Source of the DNA: an uncultured Eubacteriales bacterium
Lineage (GTDB): Bacteria > Bacillota > Clostridia > Lachnospirales > CAMVHY01
Assembly: GCA_948543815.1 (NCBI GenBank)
Contig: CAOVHW010000009.1
Coordinates: forward strand, 1 to 48,143
Reading direction: 5' to 3'
Length of the DNA: 48,143 bases
Each line of letters opens with the position of its first letter. Within the stretch, counting starts at the first letter, position 1. The notes under the pieces are model-generated. The model was not told where the DNA came from. It searched no databases and was given only the letters and a program-made list of their open reading frames with translations. Made by a program: the position numbers and the translations under genes. This document shows, piece after piece, positions 39,528 through 47,479 of this stretch.

Positions 39528-42500
39528 TTAGTGAATTAAATCTATATTTTGTGCATCATGAGTTATTTCATTTTGCGGAAATTCAACATTAAACTTCGTT
39601 GATAAATAACTCAATATTTCCGGATGAACATTTTGTGCATTATCCTTAAAATGTTGCAAAATTTTTGTTTGATTCTCCAGAGAATAAGATAAAATCTTTT
39701 GATTTAATATCTCAAATAATTCATTTTTTTTATTACATTGAATTAAATGATTGGCATTGCCTTGACAAATTTGTTTTATAAATCCACTCCCTTTTTTCAG
39801 CATAGTTTCTTTATTCATTAAATCAATTTCATTAATTTGATTCAGTTCATTTTTATAATTTTGTGGTAATTTACTGAAGTAACTTCTAAGTTTTCTTACT
39901 ATTTTCATTCCTTTTTTAAAACCATAGCAATCTCTCGCTTTTAAACAAACAATTTGTTTCAAAATATTTGGTGTTATAGATTCATTTAATTCATCATTTT
40001 TTTCTCCGTTATAAAGTGATTTTAAAAAACCATTACCTTTGAAGTCATAGAAAAAATCACTGAAGCAGAATAAAGAGTCAACTTCTTGTTCTAATGCTAA
40101 TAACTCAATGATACAACCAGTTTCTCTATAACTAAATTTAAATTGTTTTGCTTCATCAAAACTAACTTTACCTAAATTTAAAATTAATCTAAAAGCTGAG
40201 TTTATAGGTAAATTGTTTAAATCGCGTAAATAAAAATGAATTCGTTCTTCAATTTGTTGTCGTTGTTCATCGGATAATTTGTCATAATTTGTTCTCACTA
40301 AACTAAAAATTTCAGTTTCATTTAAGTTATTAAAAAAGTTTTGTGGCAAATATCTTGAATATGAGCTTTGAATTAAACTTATAATTAATTTGATTATATC
40401 GTTAGTTAAAGCTGGTTTAAATCTTTCACTTAAACCGTTTGCAACATTTTTTGCTTCAAAAATTATATTAACTAAACTTAAGATTTGTGTTTCTAATAAA
40501 TTCCCATTTGAATTTTCAATTATCAGTTGCAAATATGGGAAATAATTATGTTCATTAACATAAAAACCAACGAGATTACGTGCATTGCTTCGGTATAAAT
40601 TCTCAAAATTTATTCTTTGTATTTGTTCTCTTGAAAGTTTTTGAAATGGAAATATCGGCATAAGAAAATCAATTTGTCGATTATAAAATTGTGAAATATC
40701 AATTTGATGAATTTGCTCATCTGATAATTTATCAAGGCAATGATATACCAGATTAAAGATTGTTCTTGAACTTAAATCGTTGAGATTAAGAATGGCATAA
40801 CATTCATCATCAAAATTTTTACAAAACTGTTCTATATAGTAACTTGTATTTGATTTTGCGTCAGTATCAATATCATGACAACAATCTACTAAACAATCTA
40901 CTAATTGTATATTCCCACTGTTTAAGATACACAAAATTTGGTCTTTGGATATATCCTTTTTTTTGAGTGAAATTATGTGTCCACTTATTTTAATATCATT
41001 TATTTGAGTAAAATTAATGTGTTGAATTATCTTCTTAGATAAACCTTTTACAAATTTATTTCTTCTACCGTCGCCACGTAAAATATCTCTTATCATACTT
41101 TCTATCTCTTCGTGCGTGAACCTGTTTTCATTAGCTTCTCCTTCTCTAAATTCGGCTAAATATTCTTCTTCGTCATTGCTATATGCCATGTTGTTAATTA
41201 TTTGTCCAGTAATATATTCACTATTGTTTAATAAATTACCCAAAATTTTTTCTGCAAAATCATCTTCATCACATGACAAAATTATTCTAACAACATCGTT
41301 GTTATTTCTATCAATTTGATTAATTTGCTCATCCGACAATCTATTTACTAATTCTCTTCTTACCTGCCCCTCACTATTTTCAATTATTACTCTTAAAACT
41401 TCAATATTTGATGTATCAATTCGCCTAATCTGCTCATCTGAAAATCTATTTACTAATTTCTCACTTATAAGTAAATCGCTATTTCCAATTATTACTCTTA
41501 AAATTTCAATATTTGATATATCAATTTGACTAATCTGCTCATTTGATAATTTATTTACTAATTCTCTTCTTATAAAAAAATCGCTATTTTCAATTATTGT
41601 TCTTAAATTTTCAATATTTGATGTATCAATTCGCCTAATCTGCTCATCTGAAAATCTATTTACTAGTTCTCTTCTTACCTGCCCCTCACTGTTTTCAATT
41701 ATTATTCTTAAAACTTCAATATCTGATATATTAATTTGACTAATCTGTTCATCCGACAATCTATTTATTATTTTTTTCCTTACTTCTCTTCTATCATTCC
41801 CAATTATTATTCTTAAAACTTCAATATTTGATGTATCAATTTGATTAATCTGCTCATTCGAAAATCTATTTACTAATTCTGCACTTGTAAGCAAATCTCT
41901 ACTTTCAATTATTGTTCTTAAAATTTCAATATTTGATATATCAATTCGATTAATTTGCTCATTCGAAAATCTATTTACTAATTCTCTTCTGGTATCATAA
42001 TAAATACTTTCAAATACTGCCGCTCTTAAAACTTCAATATTTGATATATCAATTTGATTGATTTGCTCATCCGACAATTTGTTTACTAACTCTCTTCTTA
42101 CCTCAAATTTCTCATTATTAATTATTACTCTTAAAACTTCAATATTTGTTAAATTAAATTGCTGAATTTGCTCGTTTGATAATTTCTCAATTATATTTTT
42201 GATTGCAAAATCGTTTGGATTAAAAGCAGAAAAATTCAAGTTAGTTATATTAGCTTTTTCTAATTGATATTTAGTCATATATTTCAAATCTTCATATTGT
42301 GGATTTGCAAGTTCTTCTCGTGTAAAAAGTTTAATTAATTTACCATCGCAATACATTTTGTATTGACGATATGAAACTATAACTTCATTAGAAATACAAT
42401 CATTTTCGATAAGCCATATAATATTTTTTAATTCTATATAATCTCGAGAAATAATTTTACAATTATCTTTATCTGATTTTATTAAATTTTGCAATATATA

Positions 42501-44297
42501 TTTTATATTTCTTTTAATAATATTCATTCGTATCTCAGATAAGTCTTTTGTTAATAGATTTTCTACACGAACGTAATTAAAATTCAAATTAGAAAATTGT
42601 GTATCAGATAATTTATCCCAATAACTTTTTATTAAATTGTTCGTTATATTCCAATTAAAATAATCTAACAACATATTTTGGGGAACATTCCGAAAAAACT
42701 TAGATGATAGATTGTCAATATGTAAATTTTTAATATCGAAATTGTTTATAACATCTGCTGTTAAGCACGGGAAATGGAAATCAACAACTAAACAAGCTTC
42801 AATTAATTCGTTTTTAGTAGATTCGTTAATTATATTGAAATCAAAATTATTTATGAAATTTTCCGGTAAATACTTTACATAAGTACTATCAAAAATAATA
42901 GCTATAAACAAATTTATATTTTGTTTCTCATAAATTGTATTGATTTGATATTTACTTAATCGGCATTCGGAAATTCTGATTATATCTGAAATAATATTTT
43001 CATTAGTTATATTTTTAAAATTAATTTTTTGTAATTGTTCTTGCGATAAAGAAGAAATTTTATTTTGCCTTACTAAATCTTGCATAATTAATGGATTTGA
43101 ATAATCCAGATAAGTTACTACTTCATCAGGTTTCAATATTTCTCTGTGTGCTTGTGTTAAATTTTCTTGCGTAAAATCATTACTTATATTTTCTAATGAT
43201 ATATCAATTTTCTTTGAAGTTATTCCTTGTTCTAATTTTGTTAAATCACTCCTTATAGATATCATCATTTCCGAAAGTAACGAATTCCCAAGAATGGATG
43301 AATACGGAACAAAAAGATGTCCTTCATTATCAATAAATCCATCAGCTAATGTTCGTTCTGTTTTATCTAAAACTATAAAATCAATTTGCGTTACATGGTC
43401 AGCTTGCATTAAAACATTATTACATATACAACCAGCAAGTTCTTCAATTCTTTTATAATCAGGAGTTTGTAAAAATCCTACACCATTGAATATTCGGCCA
43501 ATTAGAATATCAAACAAATTTTGCTTTCTAATTCCTATTAATGATTCTTCATTGTTCAAAGAATCTGCAACTAATTTATTTATGTTACCAAAAATTCCAT
43601 ATCGTATATTTTGATCTGCAGAAATATAAGTTAACATTACTGCCGTAAATAAACTTTGCATATAGTTTGTAATTAGAAAATCAGCAGAACTTATTAAATT
43701 ATGATTAACAGAATTTAAAGAATCTCTATCTATTCCATTCGGAAGATTATTATTAGAGAATAAAACAAATAAATTTCTTGAAATTGTTCTTAATTGACTT
43801 ATTCCCTGATTCGAATTTGGCATTAAAACATCTAGATTATCATTTCTAAAATTAGTTGATGAACCAGCAAATTTATGTATCAATTGATTATTTCTTTCAC
43901 GATCTACTCCTACATCATCATAATCTCCATAACCAGAAAAATTCATTGATAAAACATTATTTTTCATAGAAGCTTTTCGTATTAAATCTGGAATCCTTTC
44001 TCGTAAACAATTATCTCTATTATTTAAATCTACTGCTTGCAATATAAGTTGTAGTTTTTGAAACAATTCATTTGGACATATAAATCTATTTTTTTCTATA
44101 TCAGCATTTAAATTTTCATGAAAACTTCTATAGCGATAACCTGCACCGTGACCTCCGCCGCATAAAACAATATTTGTTTGGCAAGTATTTAATGTTGAAG
44201 TAAAAATATTATCATAGCAATTTGAAATTTGTGTAAGTGCGACGGAAACAACAGGTTTTCCGTCAATATTAATAATTGCGGGTAAAATTTTTTCCAT
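39528..44297 (-). CDS. Giant 1589-residue repeat protein, first gene of the operon
   Basis: Family not recognised. Residues 1-360 are similar to the 2181-residue neighbour (TSTLNTCQTNIVLCGGGHGAGY, MNFSGYGDYDDVGVD, YMQSLFTAVML, GIFGNIN, ADHVTQIDFIVLD), so the pair arose by duplication. Residues about 690-1010 are nine to ten nearly identical 35-residue units built on LSDEQINQIDISNIEVLR. Downstream it has more irregular solenoid-like repeats. No membrane or signal segment. The ATG at 44297 has AAGGA nine bases upstream, and a promoter (44344-44373) precedes it. Expressed from its own promoter, the operon may act in the lysogen. Confidence 0.9.
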   Translation of the reverse strand: MEKILPAIINIDGKPVVSVALTQISNCYDNIFTSTLNTCQTNIVLCGGGHGAGYRYRSFHENLNADIEKNRFICPNELFQKLQLILQAVDLNNRDNCLRERIPDLIRKASMKNNVLSMNFSGYGDYDDVGVDRERNNQLIHKFAGSSTNFRNDNLDVLMPNSNQGISQLRTISRNLFVLFSNNNLPNGIDRDSLNSVNHNLISSADFLITNYMQSLFTAVMLTYISADQNIRYGIFGNINKLVADSLNNEESLIGIRKQNLFDILIGRIFNGVGFLQTPDYKRIEELAGCICNNVLMQADHVTQIDFIVLDKTERTLADGFIDNEGHLFVPYSSILGNSLLSEMMISIRSDLTKLEQGITSKKIDISLENISNDFTQENLTQAHREILKPDEVVTYLDYSNPLIMQDLVRQNKISSLSQEQLQKINFKNITNENIISDIIRISECRLSKYQINTIYEKQNINLFIAIIFDSTYVKYLPENFINNFDFNIINESTKNELIEACLVVDFHFPCLTADVINNFDIKNLHIDNLSSKFFRNVPQNMLLDYFNWNITNNLIKSYWDKLSDTQFSNLNFNYVRVENLLTKDLSEIRMNIIKRNIKYILQNLIKSDKDNCKIISRDYIELKNIIWLIENDCISNEVIVSYRQYKMYCDGKLIKLFTREELANPQYEDLKYMTKYQLEKANITNLNFSAFNPNDFAIKNIIEKLSNEQIQQFNLTNIEVLRVIINNEKFEVRRELVNKLSDEQINQIDISNIEVLRAAVFESIYYDTRRELVNRFSNEQINRIDISNIEILRTIIESRDLLTSAELVNRFSNEQINQIDTSNIEVLRIIIGNDRREVRKKIINRLSDEQISQINISDIEVLRIIIENSEGQVRRELVNRFSDEQIRRIDTSNIENLRTIIENSDFFIRRELVNKLSNEQISQIDISNIEILRVIIGNSDLLISEKLVNRFSDEQIRRIDTSNIEVLRVIIENSEGQVRRELVNRLSDEQINQIDRNNNDVVRIILSCDEDDFAEKILGNLLNNSEYITGQIINNMAYSNDEEEYLAEFREGEANENRFTHEEIESMIRDILRGDGRRNKFVKGLSKKIIQHINFTQINDIKISGHIISLKKKDISKDQILCILNSGNIQLVDCLVDCCHDIDTDAKSNTSYYIEQFCKNFDDECYAILNLNDLSSRTIFNLVYHCLDKLSDEQIHQIDISQFYNRQIDFLMPIFPFQKLSREQIQRINFENLYRSNARNLVGFYVNEHNYFPYLQLIIENSNGNLLETQILSLVNIIFEAKNVANGLSERFKPALTNDIIKLIISLIQSSYSRYLPQNFFNNLNETEIFSLVRTNYDKLSDEQRQQIEERIHFYLRDLNNLPINSAFRLILNLGKVSFDEAKQFKFSYRETGCIIELLALEQEVDSLFCFSDFFYDFKGNGFLKSLYNGEKNDELNESITPNILKQIVCLKARDCYGFKKGMKIVRKLRSYFSKLPQNYKNELNQINEIDLMNKETMLKKGSGFIKQICQGNANHLIQCNKKNELFEILNQKILSYSLENQTKILQHFKDNAQNVHPEILSYLSTKFNVEFPQNEITHDAQNIDLIH
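41290..42190 (-). repeat. Tandem array of 105-bp repeats in the 1589-residue gene
   Basis: The segment TCAATATTTGAT recurs at 41401, 41506, 41611, 41716 (one base changed), 41821 and 41926, each 105 bp apart, then 42034 (108 bp) and 42139. Each unit encodes 35 residues around LSxEQIxxIDxSNIExLRxII. Nucleotide-level identity is much higher than elsewhere in the gene, so the array has expanded recently or is kept uniform by recombination. Confidence 0.95.
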
Positions 44298-44343
44298 TTA
44301 TATCATTCCTTCGATATAATTTCAAATATTTTTTATATAACTT

Positions 44344-44373
44344 ATTATATTTTATAAGAAAATGATTTGGCAA
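44344..44373 (-). promoter_or_regulatory. Promoter of the giant-gene operon
   Basis: On the minus strand TTGCCA, an 18-base spacer, then TATAAT. The start of transcription would lie about 40 bases before the ATG at 44297. This is a vegetative promoter, not a late phage promoter. Confidence 0.7.
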
Positions 44374-44461
44374 TTCAATTTCAATATTATTAATAAAATT
44401 TCATTTTGATACGGATATTTAAAATAAGTTATAGGGCGTAAAAAAAATATCGAAGATAAAA

Positions 44462-44514
44462 TGAAGTGAACCCCTTTCATTAAATCCTTTGTCTAACGAA
44501 AGGGGTTCACTTCA
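44462..44514. repeat. 53-bp palindromic IS end or terminator
   Basis: TGAAGTGAACCCCTTTC (44462-44478) is exactly inverted at 44498-44514 with a 19-base loop. Its right arm and loop (TTTGTCTAACGAAAGGGG) resemble the IS right end at 44962-44988 (TTTGTCTAACTTTTTGGGG), so it looks like an IS end joined to its inverse. It also could terminate transcription in either direction. Confidence 0.7.
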
Positions 44515-44525
44515 AAAAAATTTAC

Positions 44526-44954
44526 TTGTCACCAATACTTGATATGTATAATGGAGAAATTATAAGCTATAACATTAGTGAACGGCCAGTGTTATCTCAA
44601 GTATTGGATATGGTAGATCGGGCATTCTCAACGCTTCCCGATAGTACAAACTTAATTTTTCATTCAGATCAAGGCTGGCAATATCAACACAAACAATACC
44701 AAAAACGTTTGAGGGAAAAGGGAATCCGACAGAGCATGTCTAGAAAAGGAAATTGTTTGGATAATGCAGTGATGGAAAATTTTTTCGGCTTACTGAAATC
44801 AGAACTTATTTATTTAAAAAAATTTAGCTCTATTGAAGAATTTGTGGTAGAGTTGAAAAATTACATCGATTACTACAACAACAAGAGAATTAAAAGTAAA
44901 CTAAAAGGACTGAGTCCTGTACAATACAGAATTCAATCCAATTTAGTTGCTTAA
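44526..44954 (+). pseudogene. IS3-family transposase OrfB, N-terminal deletion
   Basis: The last 142 residues of an rve/DDE transposase. LIFHSDQGWQYQ carries the second D and NAVMENFFGLLKSEL the E of the triad; YIDYYNNKRIKSKLKGLSPVQYR is the typical C-terminus of the IS150 group. The first catalytic D and the zinc-binding N-terminus are missing, so the protein cannot transpose. No start with a ribosome site remains. Confidence 0.88.
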
Positions 44955-44994
44955 TTCATTTTTTGTCTAACTTTTTGGGGCCAGATCATTTTAT

Positions 44995-45028
44995 ATATTG
45001 CTTTAGTAATATATAAATATTGTTAAAG
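44995..45028. promoter_or_regulatory. Candidate operator upstream of the XRE regulator
   Basis: ATATTGCTTTAGTAATAT (44995-45012) and the larger inverted set CTTTAGTAATAT...ATATTGTTAAAG (45001-45028). A near copy, ATATTGCTTTAACAATATT, is at 45558-45576 and AACAATATT at 45468. These would suit binding by the adjacent HTH protein. Confidence 0.55.
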
Positions 45029-45086
45029 AAGTTTGAAAGGAATAATTTAGACATTTAAAGTCATAAATAAAAAAGGTGACTTATAA

Positions 45087-45437
45087 ATGGCTAAAGTAAA
45101 TATAAAAGAAAAAGTAGGCGAAAGAATAAGGTATTATCGCAAGATAAATAATTTAAGTCAAATAGAATTAGGATTAGCTGCTGGAATTAATATTGCGCAT
45201 CTTGGACAAATAGAATTAGGGCGTAAAGCTGTTACGATTGTTACATTGGATAAAATTTGTAAAGTTCTTGATGTAAGTATTTCGGAGTTATTAAATTTTG
45301 AGACGAAGAAAACGAAAAAAAATAATAATGTTTATGTCAATAAAATTATATCAGCAATAAATAAAATGCCTTCTGATGAGGCCGAAAAAGTTGCTGATAT
45401 TTTTATGCAGATTATTAATTTGGTATATGTTAAGTAA
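45087..45437 (+). CDS. XRE-family HTH regulator
   Basis: A 116-residue regulator. The N-terminal XRE helix-turn-helix (VGERIRYYRKINNLSQIELGLAAGINIAHLGQIELGRKAVTIVTLDKICKVLDVSISELL) is followed by a helical C-terminal part (SAINKMPSDEAEKVADIFMQIINLV). It is preceded by AAAGGTGAC. Operator-like repeats lie on both sides. It may be the lysogeny repressor or the regulator of the neighbouring genes. Confidence 0.85.
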   Translation: MAKVNIKEKVGERIRYYRKINNLSQIELGLAAGINIAHLGQIELGRKAVTIVTLDKICKVLDVSISELLNFETKKTKKNNNVYVNKIISAINKMPSDEAEKVADIFMQIINLVYVK

Positions 45438-45647
45438 TTTTAATGTGTTTACTGGTATATGTTTATAACAATATTTTTTAGCAGAACATTGATTTAAAAA
45501 TTTATTTGTTTTATAATTGATAAATAGCGATATGCATAACGAATAAAAAATATCTGCATATTGCTTTAACAATATTAATGGTTGATTTATTTATATATTT
45601 TGAAGTGATACAGTTTTTGTTTCAGCAATTATAAATATATGTCAATA
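45438..45647. other. Gap between the two HTH genes
   Basis: No gene seen. It carries repeats related to the candidate operator (AACAATATT at 45468; ATATTGCTTTAACAATATT at 45558-45576). Confidence 0.5.
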
Positions 45648-45863
45648 TTATGGCTCTTTTTTTTCTTCAGCAATATATTCAATAATGTTTTCAACTTTAC
45701 AGTTTAATATTTTACAAAAATCATCTATTTTGGTAGTAGTCATTGGTTTATTACGACGCATTCGACAAAGCGTTGAATTACTTATATTGTATTTCTTTAT
45801 CAGCGTATATGTAGTTACATTTTTTTCTTTAATCGTTTGCCAAAAAGGGCTATAAGATATCAT
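45648..45863 (-). CDS. Cro/CI-type HTH regulator
   Basis: A 71-residue protein with one compact helix-turn-helix (TTYTLIKKYNISNSTLCRMRRNKPMTTTKIDDFCKILNCKVENIIEYI). It is divergent from the AbrB-like gene, sharing a 71-base intergenic region. Short stand-alone HTH proteins of this kind often act as Cro- or CI-like switches, so this divergent pair is the best candidate for the lysis-lysogeny switch. Confidence 0.8.
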   Translation of the reverse strand: MISYSPFWQTIKEKNVTTYTLIKKYNISNSTLCRMRRNKPMTTTKIDDFCKILNCKVENIIEYIAEEKKEP

Positions 45864-45934
45864 TATATTATTCCCCTTGATTTAATATATTGTATATTTT
45901 CTATATATTGACCTGTTCATGAGGAGGTAATTTT
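45864..45934. promoter_or_regulatory. Divergent regulatory region between HTH and AbrB-like genes
   Basis: Repeats of ATATATTG (TATATTGTATATTTTCTATATATTG) lie between the two starts, with a GAGGAGG ribosome site at its right end. Likely holds both promoters and operators. Confidence 0.5.
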
Positions 45935-46174
45935 TTGGTTGAATATTTGTGTAAATTAGATGAATATGGTCGAATTACAATACCTAAAGATATTAGAGAT
46001 GATTTTTTAATTGACAGTACAAGCGAATTAAAATTAACTTTACGTAATAATGAAATTATTATTGGTAAGAGAATTAAAGAATGTGAAGAATGTAAAAGTA
46101 AGGAAAATCTTATTTTTCTTGAAGATTTTCATGTTTATATTTGTAAAGAATGTGCACGTAAATTCGTAGAGTAA
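45935..46174 (+). CDS. AbrB/SpoVT-type regulator with C-terminal zinc knuckle
   Basis: A 79-residue transcriptional regulator. CKLDEYGRITIPKDIRDDF is the swapped-hairpin AbrB fold; the C-terminus CEECKSKENLIFLEDFHVYICKECARKF carries two CxxC pairs and should bind zinc. Start is TTG with GGAGG seven bases upstream. Similar AbrB-zinc proteins occur in Bacillota phages and plasmids. Divergent from the HTH gene. Confidence 0.85.
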   Translation: MVEYLCKLDEYGRITIPKDIRDDFLIDSTSELKLTLRNNEIIIGKRIKECEECKSKENLIFLEDFHVYICKECARKFVE

Positions 46175-46196
46175 TTTTAATTTAAGGAGGTATAAA

Positions 46197-46361
46197 ATGG
46201 TAAATTATAAAAAGATGTATTTCGATTTGGTAGCTCAAGTTGATAAAGTTGTTAATTTATTAATTGCTGCACAAAACAAAGCTGAAGCAGAATATTGTAA
46301 AGATAATAATCAAAATAAAAAAAGTATAAATGAGAAAAAGAAGAAGCTGGAAAATTATTAA
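46197..46361 (+). CDS. Small basic protein after the AbrB-like regulator
   Basis: A 54-residue protein, MVNYKKMYFDLVAQVDKVVN then a helix and a lysine-rich tail (NQNKKSINEKKKKLENY). The ribosome site AAGGAGG lies seven bases upstream and it follows the AbrB-like gene by 22 bases, so it is probably co-transcribed. Similar short helical proteins are common in early phage regions; function unknown. It falls below common ORF length limits. Confidence 0.7.
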   Translation: MVNYKKMYFDLVAQVDKVVNLLIAAQNKAEAEYCKDNNQNKKSINEKKKKLENY

Positions 46362-46379
46362 TTTGTTAATTCCATATTA

Positions 46380-46417
46380 AATTTGCCCTCAGTAATTATT
46401 GGGGCAAATTTTTTTAT
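46380..46417. terminator. Bidirectional terminator between regulator operon and amidase
   Basis: AATTTGCCC and GGGCAAATT with a 13-base loop and T-tract. It closes two convergent units and overlaps the last codon of the amidase. Confidence 0.88.
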
Positions 46418-47094
46418 TGAATTTTATTAGCGAAATTAATTAATAAATCTGGCAAATATTTCACAACATCACAAGCTTTTAGCCAGTAATCAGGCGAATT
46501 TATAACTTTTGCATTAACTAAAACTGTCAAAGCTTGTTCAACATTTTCGATCTTCTCCATGTTTTTCACCTCCAAGTGAAGCGATTTACAAATTGCGTTT
46601 GTTATTGCACTCGCAATTTTATCTTGATAATCATCTGATAACAAATTTTGATATTCGGTTTTAATGAAACCGGTCTCAATAAGTATAGCAGTCATTTTGG
46701 TTTTTGCCAAAACATATAAATCCGGGCGTTCTTTTACCCCTCTGTTTAATGCGCCTGTTGCTTCAATTAAACTATCTTGAATATTTTGCGCAATATCTTT
46801 ATTATTTCCACGATAACTATATACAAGCGTTTCAATTCCTCTTGCAAGATTTACGCTTGAATTTACATGAATCGAAACAAACGAATCAGCATTGCAATTA
46901 TTTGCAATGCTGGCTCTATCCTGCAATGTTACAAAAACATCGGTTGTACGCGACATTATTGTTTCAATCCCACAGGTTTTTAACATTTTTTCAAGTTTTA
47001 GCGCGATACTTAGCGCAATATCTTTTTCATAAATATTTCCGTTCACAGCACCGGAATCTTTACCACCATGCCCTGCATCTATAAATATTTTCGC
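46414..47094 (-). CDS. N-acetylmuramoyl-L-alanine amidase (endolysin)
   Basis: A 226-residue Amidase_3 lysin. MAKIFIDAGHGGKDSGAVNGNIYEKDIALSI holds the first zinc histidine and Glu; SFVSIHVNSS holds the second His; ILIETGFIKTE supplies the catalytic Glu. Residues about 178-226 (VEQALTVLVNAKVINSPDYW...YLPDLLINFANKI) are a single wall-binding-like module found twice in gpD. AAGGAG lies seven bases before the ATG at 47094, chosen over an upstream in-frame start. It cuts the peptide from glycan at the end of infection. Confidence 0.93.
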   Translation of the reverse strand, partial: AKIFIDAGHGGKDSGAVNGNIYEKDIALSIALKLEKMLKTCGIETIMSRTTDVFVTLQDRASIANNCNADSFVSIHVNSSVNLARGIETLVYSYRGNNKDIAQNIQDSLIEATGALNRGVKERPDLYVLAKTKMTAILIETGFIKTEYQNLLSDDYQDKIASAITNAICKSLHLEVKNMEKIENVEQALTVLVNAKVINSPDYWLKACDVVKYLPDLLINFANKIQ

Positions 47095-47121
47095 CATCCT
47101 TTTGCTCCTTTTAAAAATTTC

Positions 47122-47151
47122 TTGCATATATTATTTAATTAGTTGTATAAT
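47122..47151 (+). promoter_or_regulatory. Promoter of antisense RNA D
   Basis: TTGCAT, 18 bases, TATAAT on the plus strand within the amidase leader. No plus-strand gene follows, so it points to an antisense RNA. Confidence 0.8.
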
Positions 47152-47157
47152 AAAAAA

Positions 47158-47284
47158 AGAGAAAGCAATTTGCTTTCCCTTTAGGTTCCCGCCTTTTAGG
47201 CGGTGGCTCGCAGTAGTATTATACAAAGACAATATAATTTAACTACCGCTTACCCTTGCGTTTGGGGCGGTAGTCTTTTTTTAT
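47158..47284 (+). ncRNA. Candidate antisense RNA D
   Basis: An RNA of about 125 bases. It would fold into a CCGCC/GGCGG hairpin and end at the terminator ACTACCGC/GCGGTAGT (47242-47283). It holds TTATACAAAGACA (47219-47231), directly repeated at 47340-47352 across the start codon of peptide D, so the RNA can pair with that mRNA's start. Its GGTGGCTCGCA (47202-47212) is also present in the same sense near the peptide mRNA 5' end. Confidence 0.68.
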
Positions 47285-47353
47285 GCTTTTATAGATTTTA
47301 AAAATTAAATCTATGAATTTAATTATTAAGCCAATAGCGTTATACAAAGACAT
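47243..47353 (-). CDS. Tiny amphipathic membrane peptide D, candidate type I toxin
   Basis: A 36-residue peptide, MSLYNAIGLIIKFIDLIFKI then YKSIKKDYRPKRKGKR: one hydrophobic helix and a strongly basic tail. ATG with GAGGAGG six bases upstream. Its stop codon lies within the terminator shared with antisense RNA D. A TGGTATAAT extended -10 lies about 60 bases upstream. It sits between holin and amidase, so it might alternatively be a lysis accessory peptide. Confidence 0.68.
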   Translation of the reverse strand: MSLYNAIGLIIKFIDLIFKIYKSIKKDYRPKRKGKR

Positions 47354-47443
47354 TTGCTCACCTCCTCTTTCGAGGTTGCGAGCCACCAGCCCTACTGGCA
47401 AAAACCAACTTTATTATACCATATTAATTATTTTAAAAATATA

Positions 47444-47472
47444 TTGACGTATAAATTTACTTATGTTATCAT
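47444..47472 (+). promoter_or_regulatory. Promoter of antisense RNA E
   Basis: TTGACG, 17 bases, TATCAT. The transcript would begin near 47480 and enter the inverted repeat GGACATTGTCA. Confidence 0.75.
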
Positions 47473-47479
47473 ATAAATA

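Larger units (their letters stand above)
44462..44988 (+). mobile_element. Degraded IS3/IS150-type insertion sequence
   Basis: The remnant holds a palindromic left end, the last 142 codons of an IS3-family transposase and a right end (TTTGTCTAACTTTTTGGGGCC). OrfA and the first half of OrfB are deleted. It sits between the giant operon and the regulator cluster. Confidence 0.75.

Noticed and set aside
45351..45572. 73-codon minus-strand frame between the HTH genes
   Set aside because: No ribosome site; it overlaps the end of the XRE gene and reads through operator-like repeats.
46704..47084. 126-codon plus-strand frame over the amidase
   Set aside because: Antisense shadow of the amidase gene; no ribosome site.
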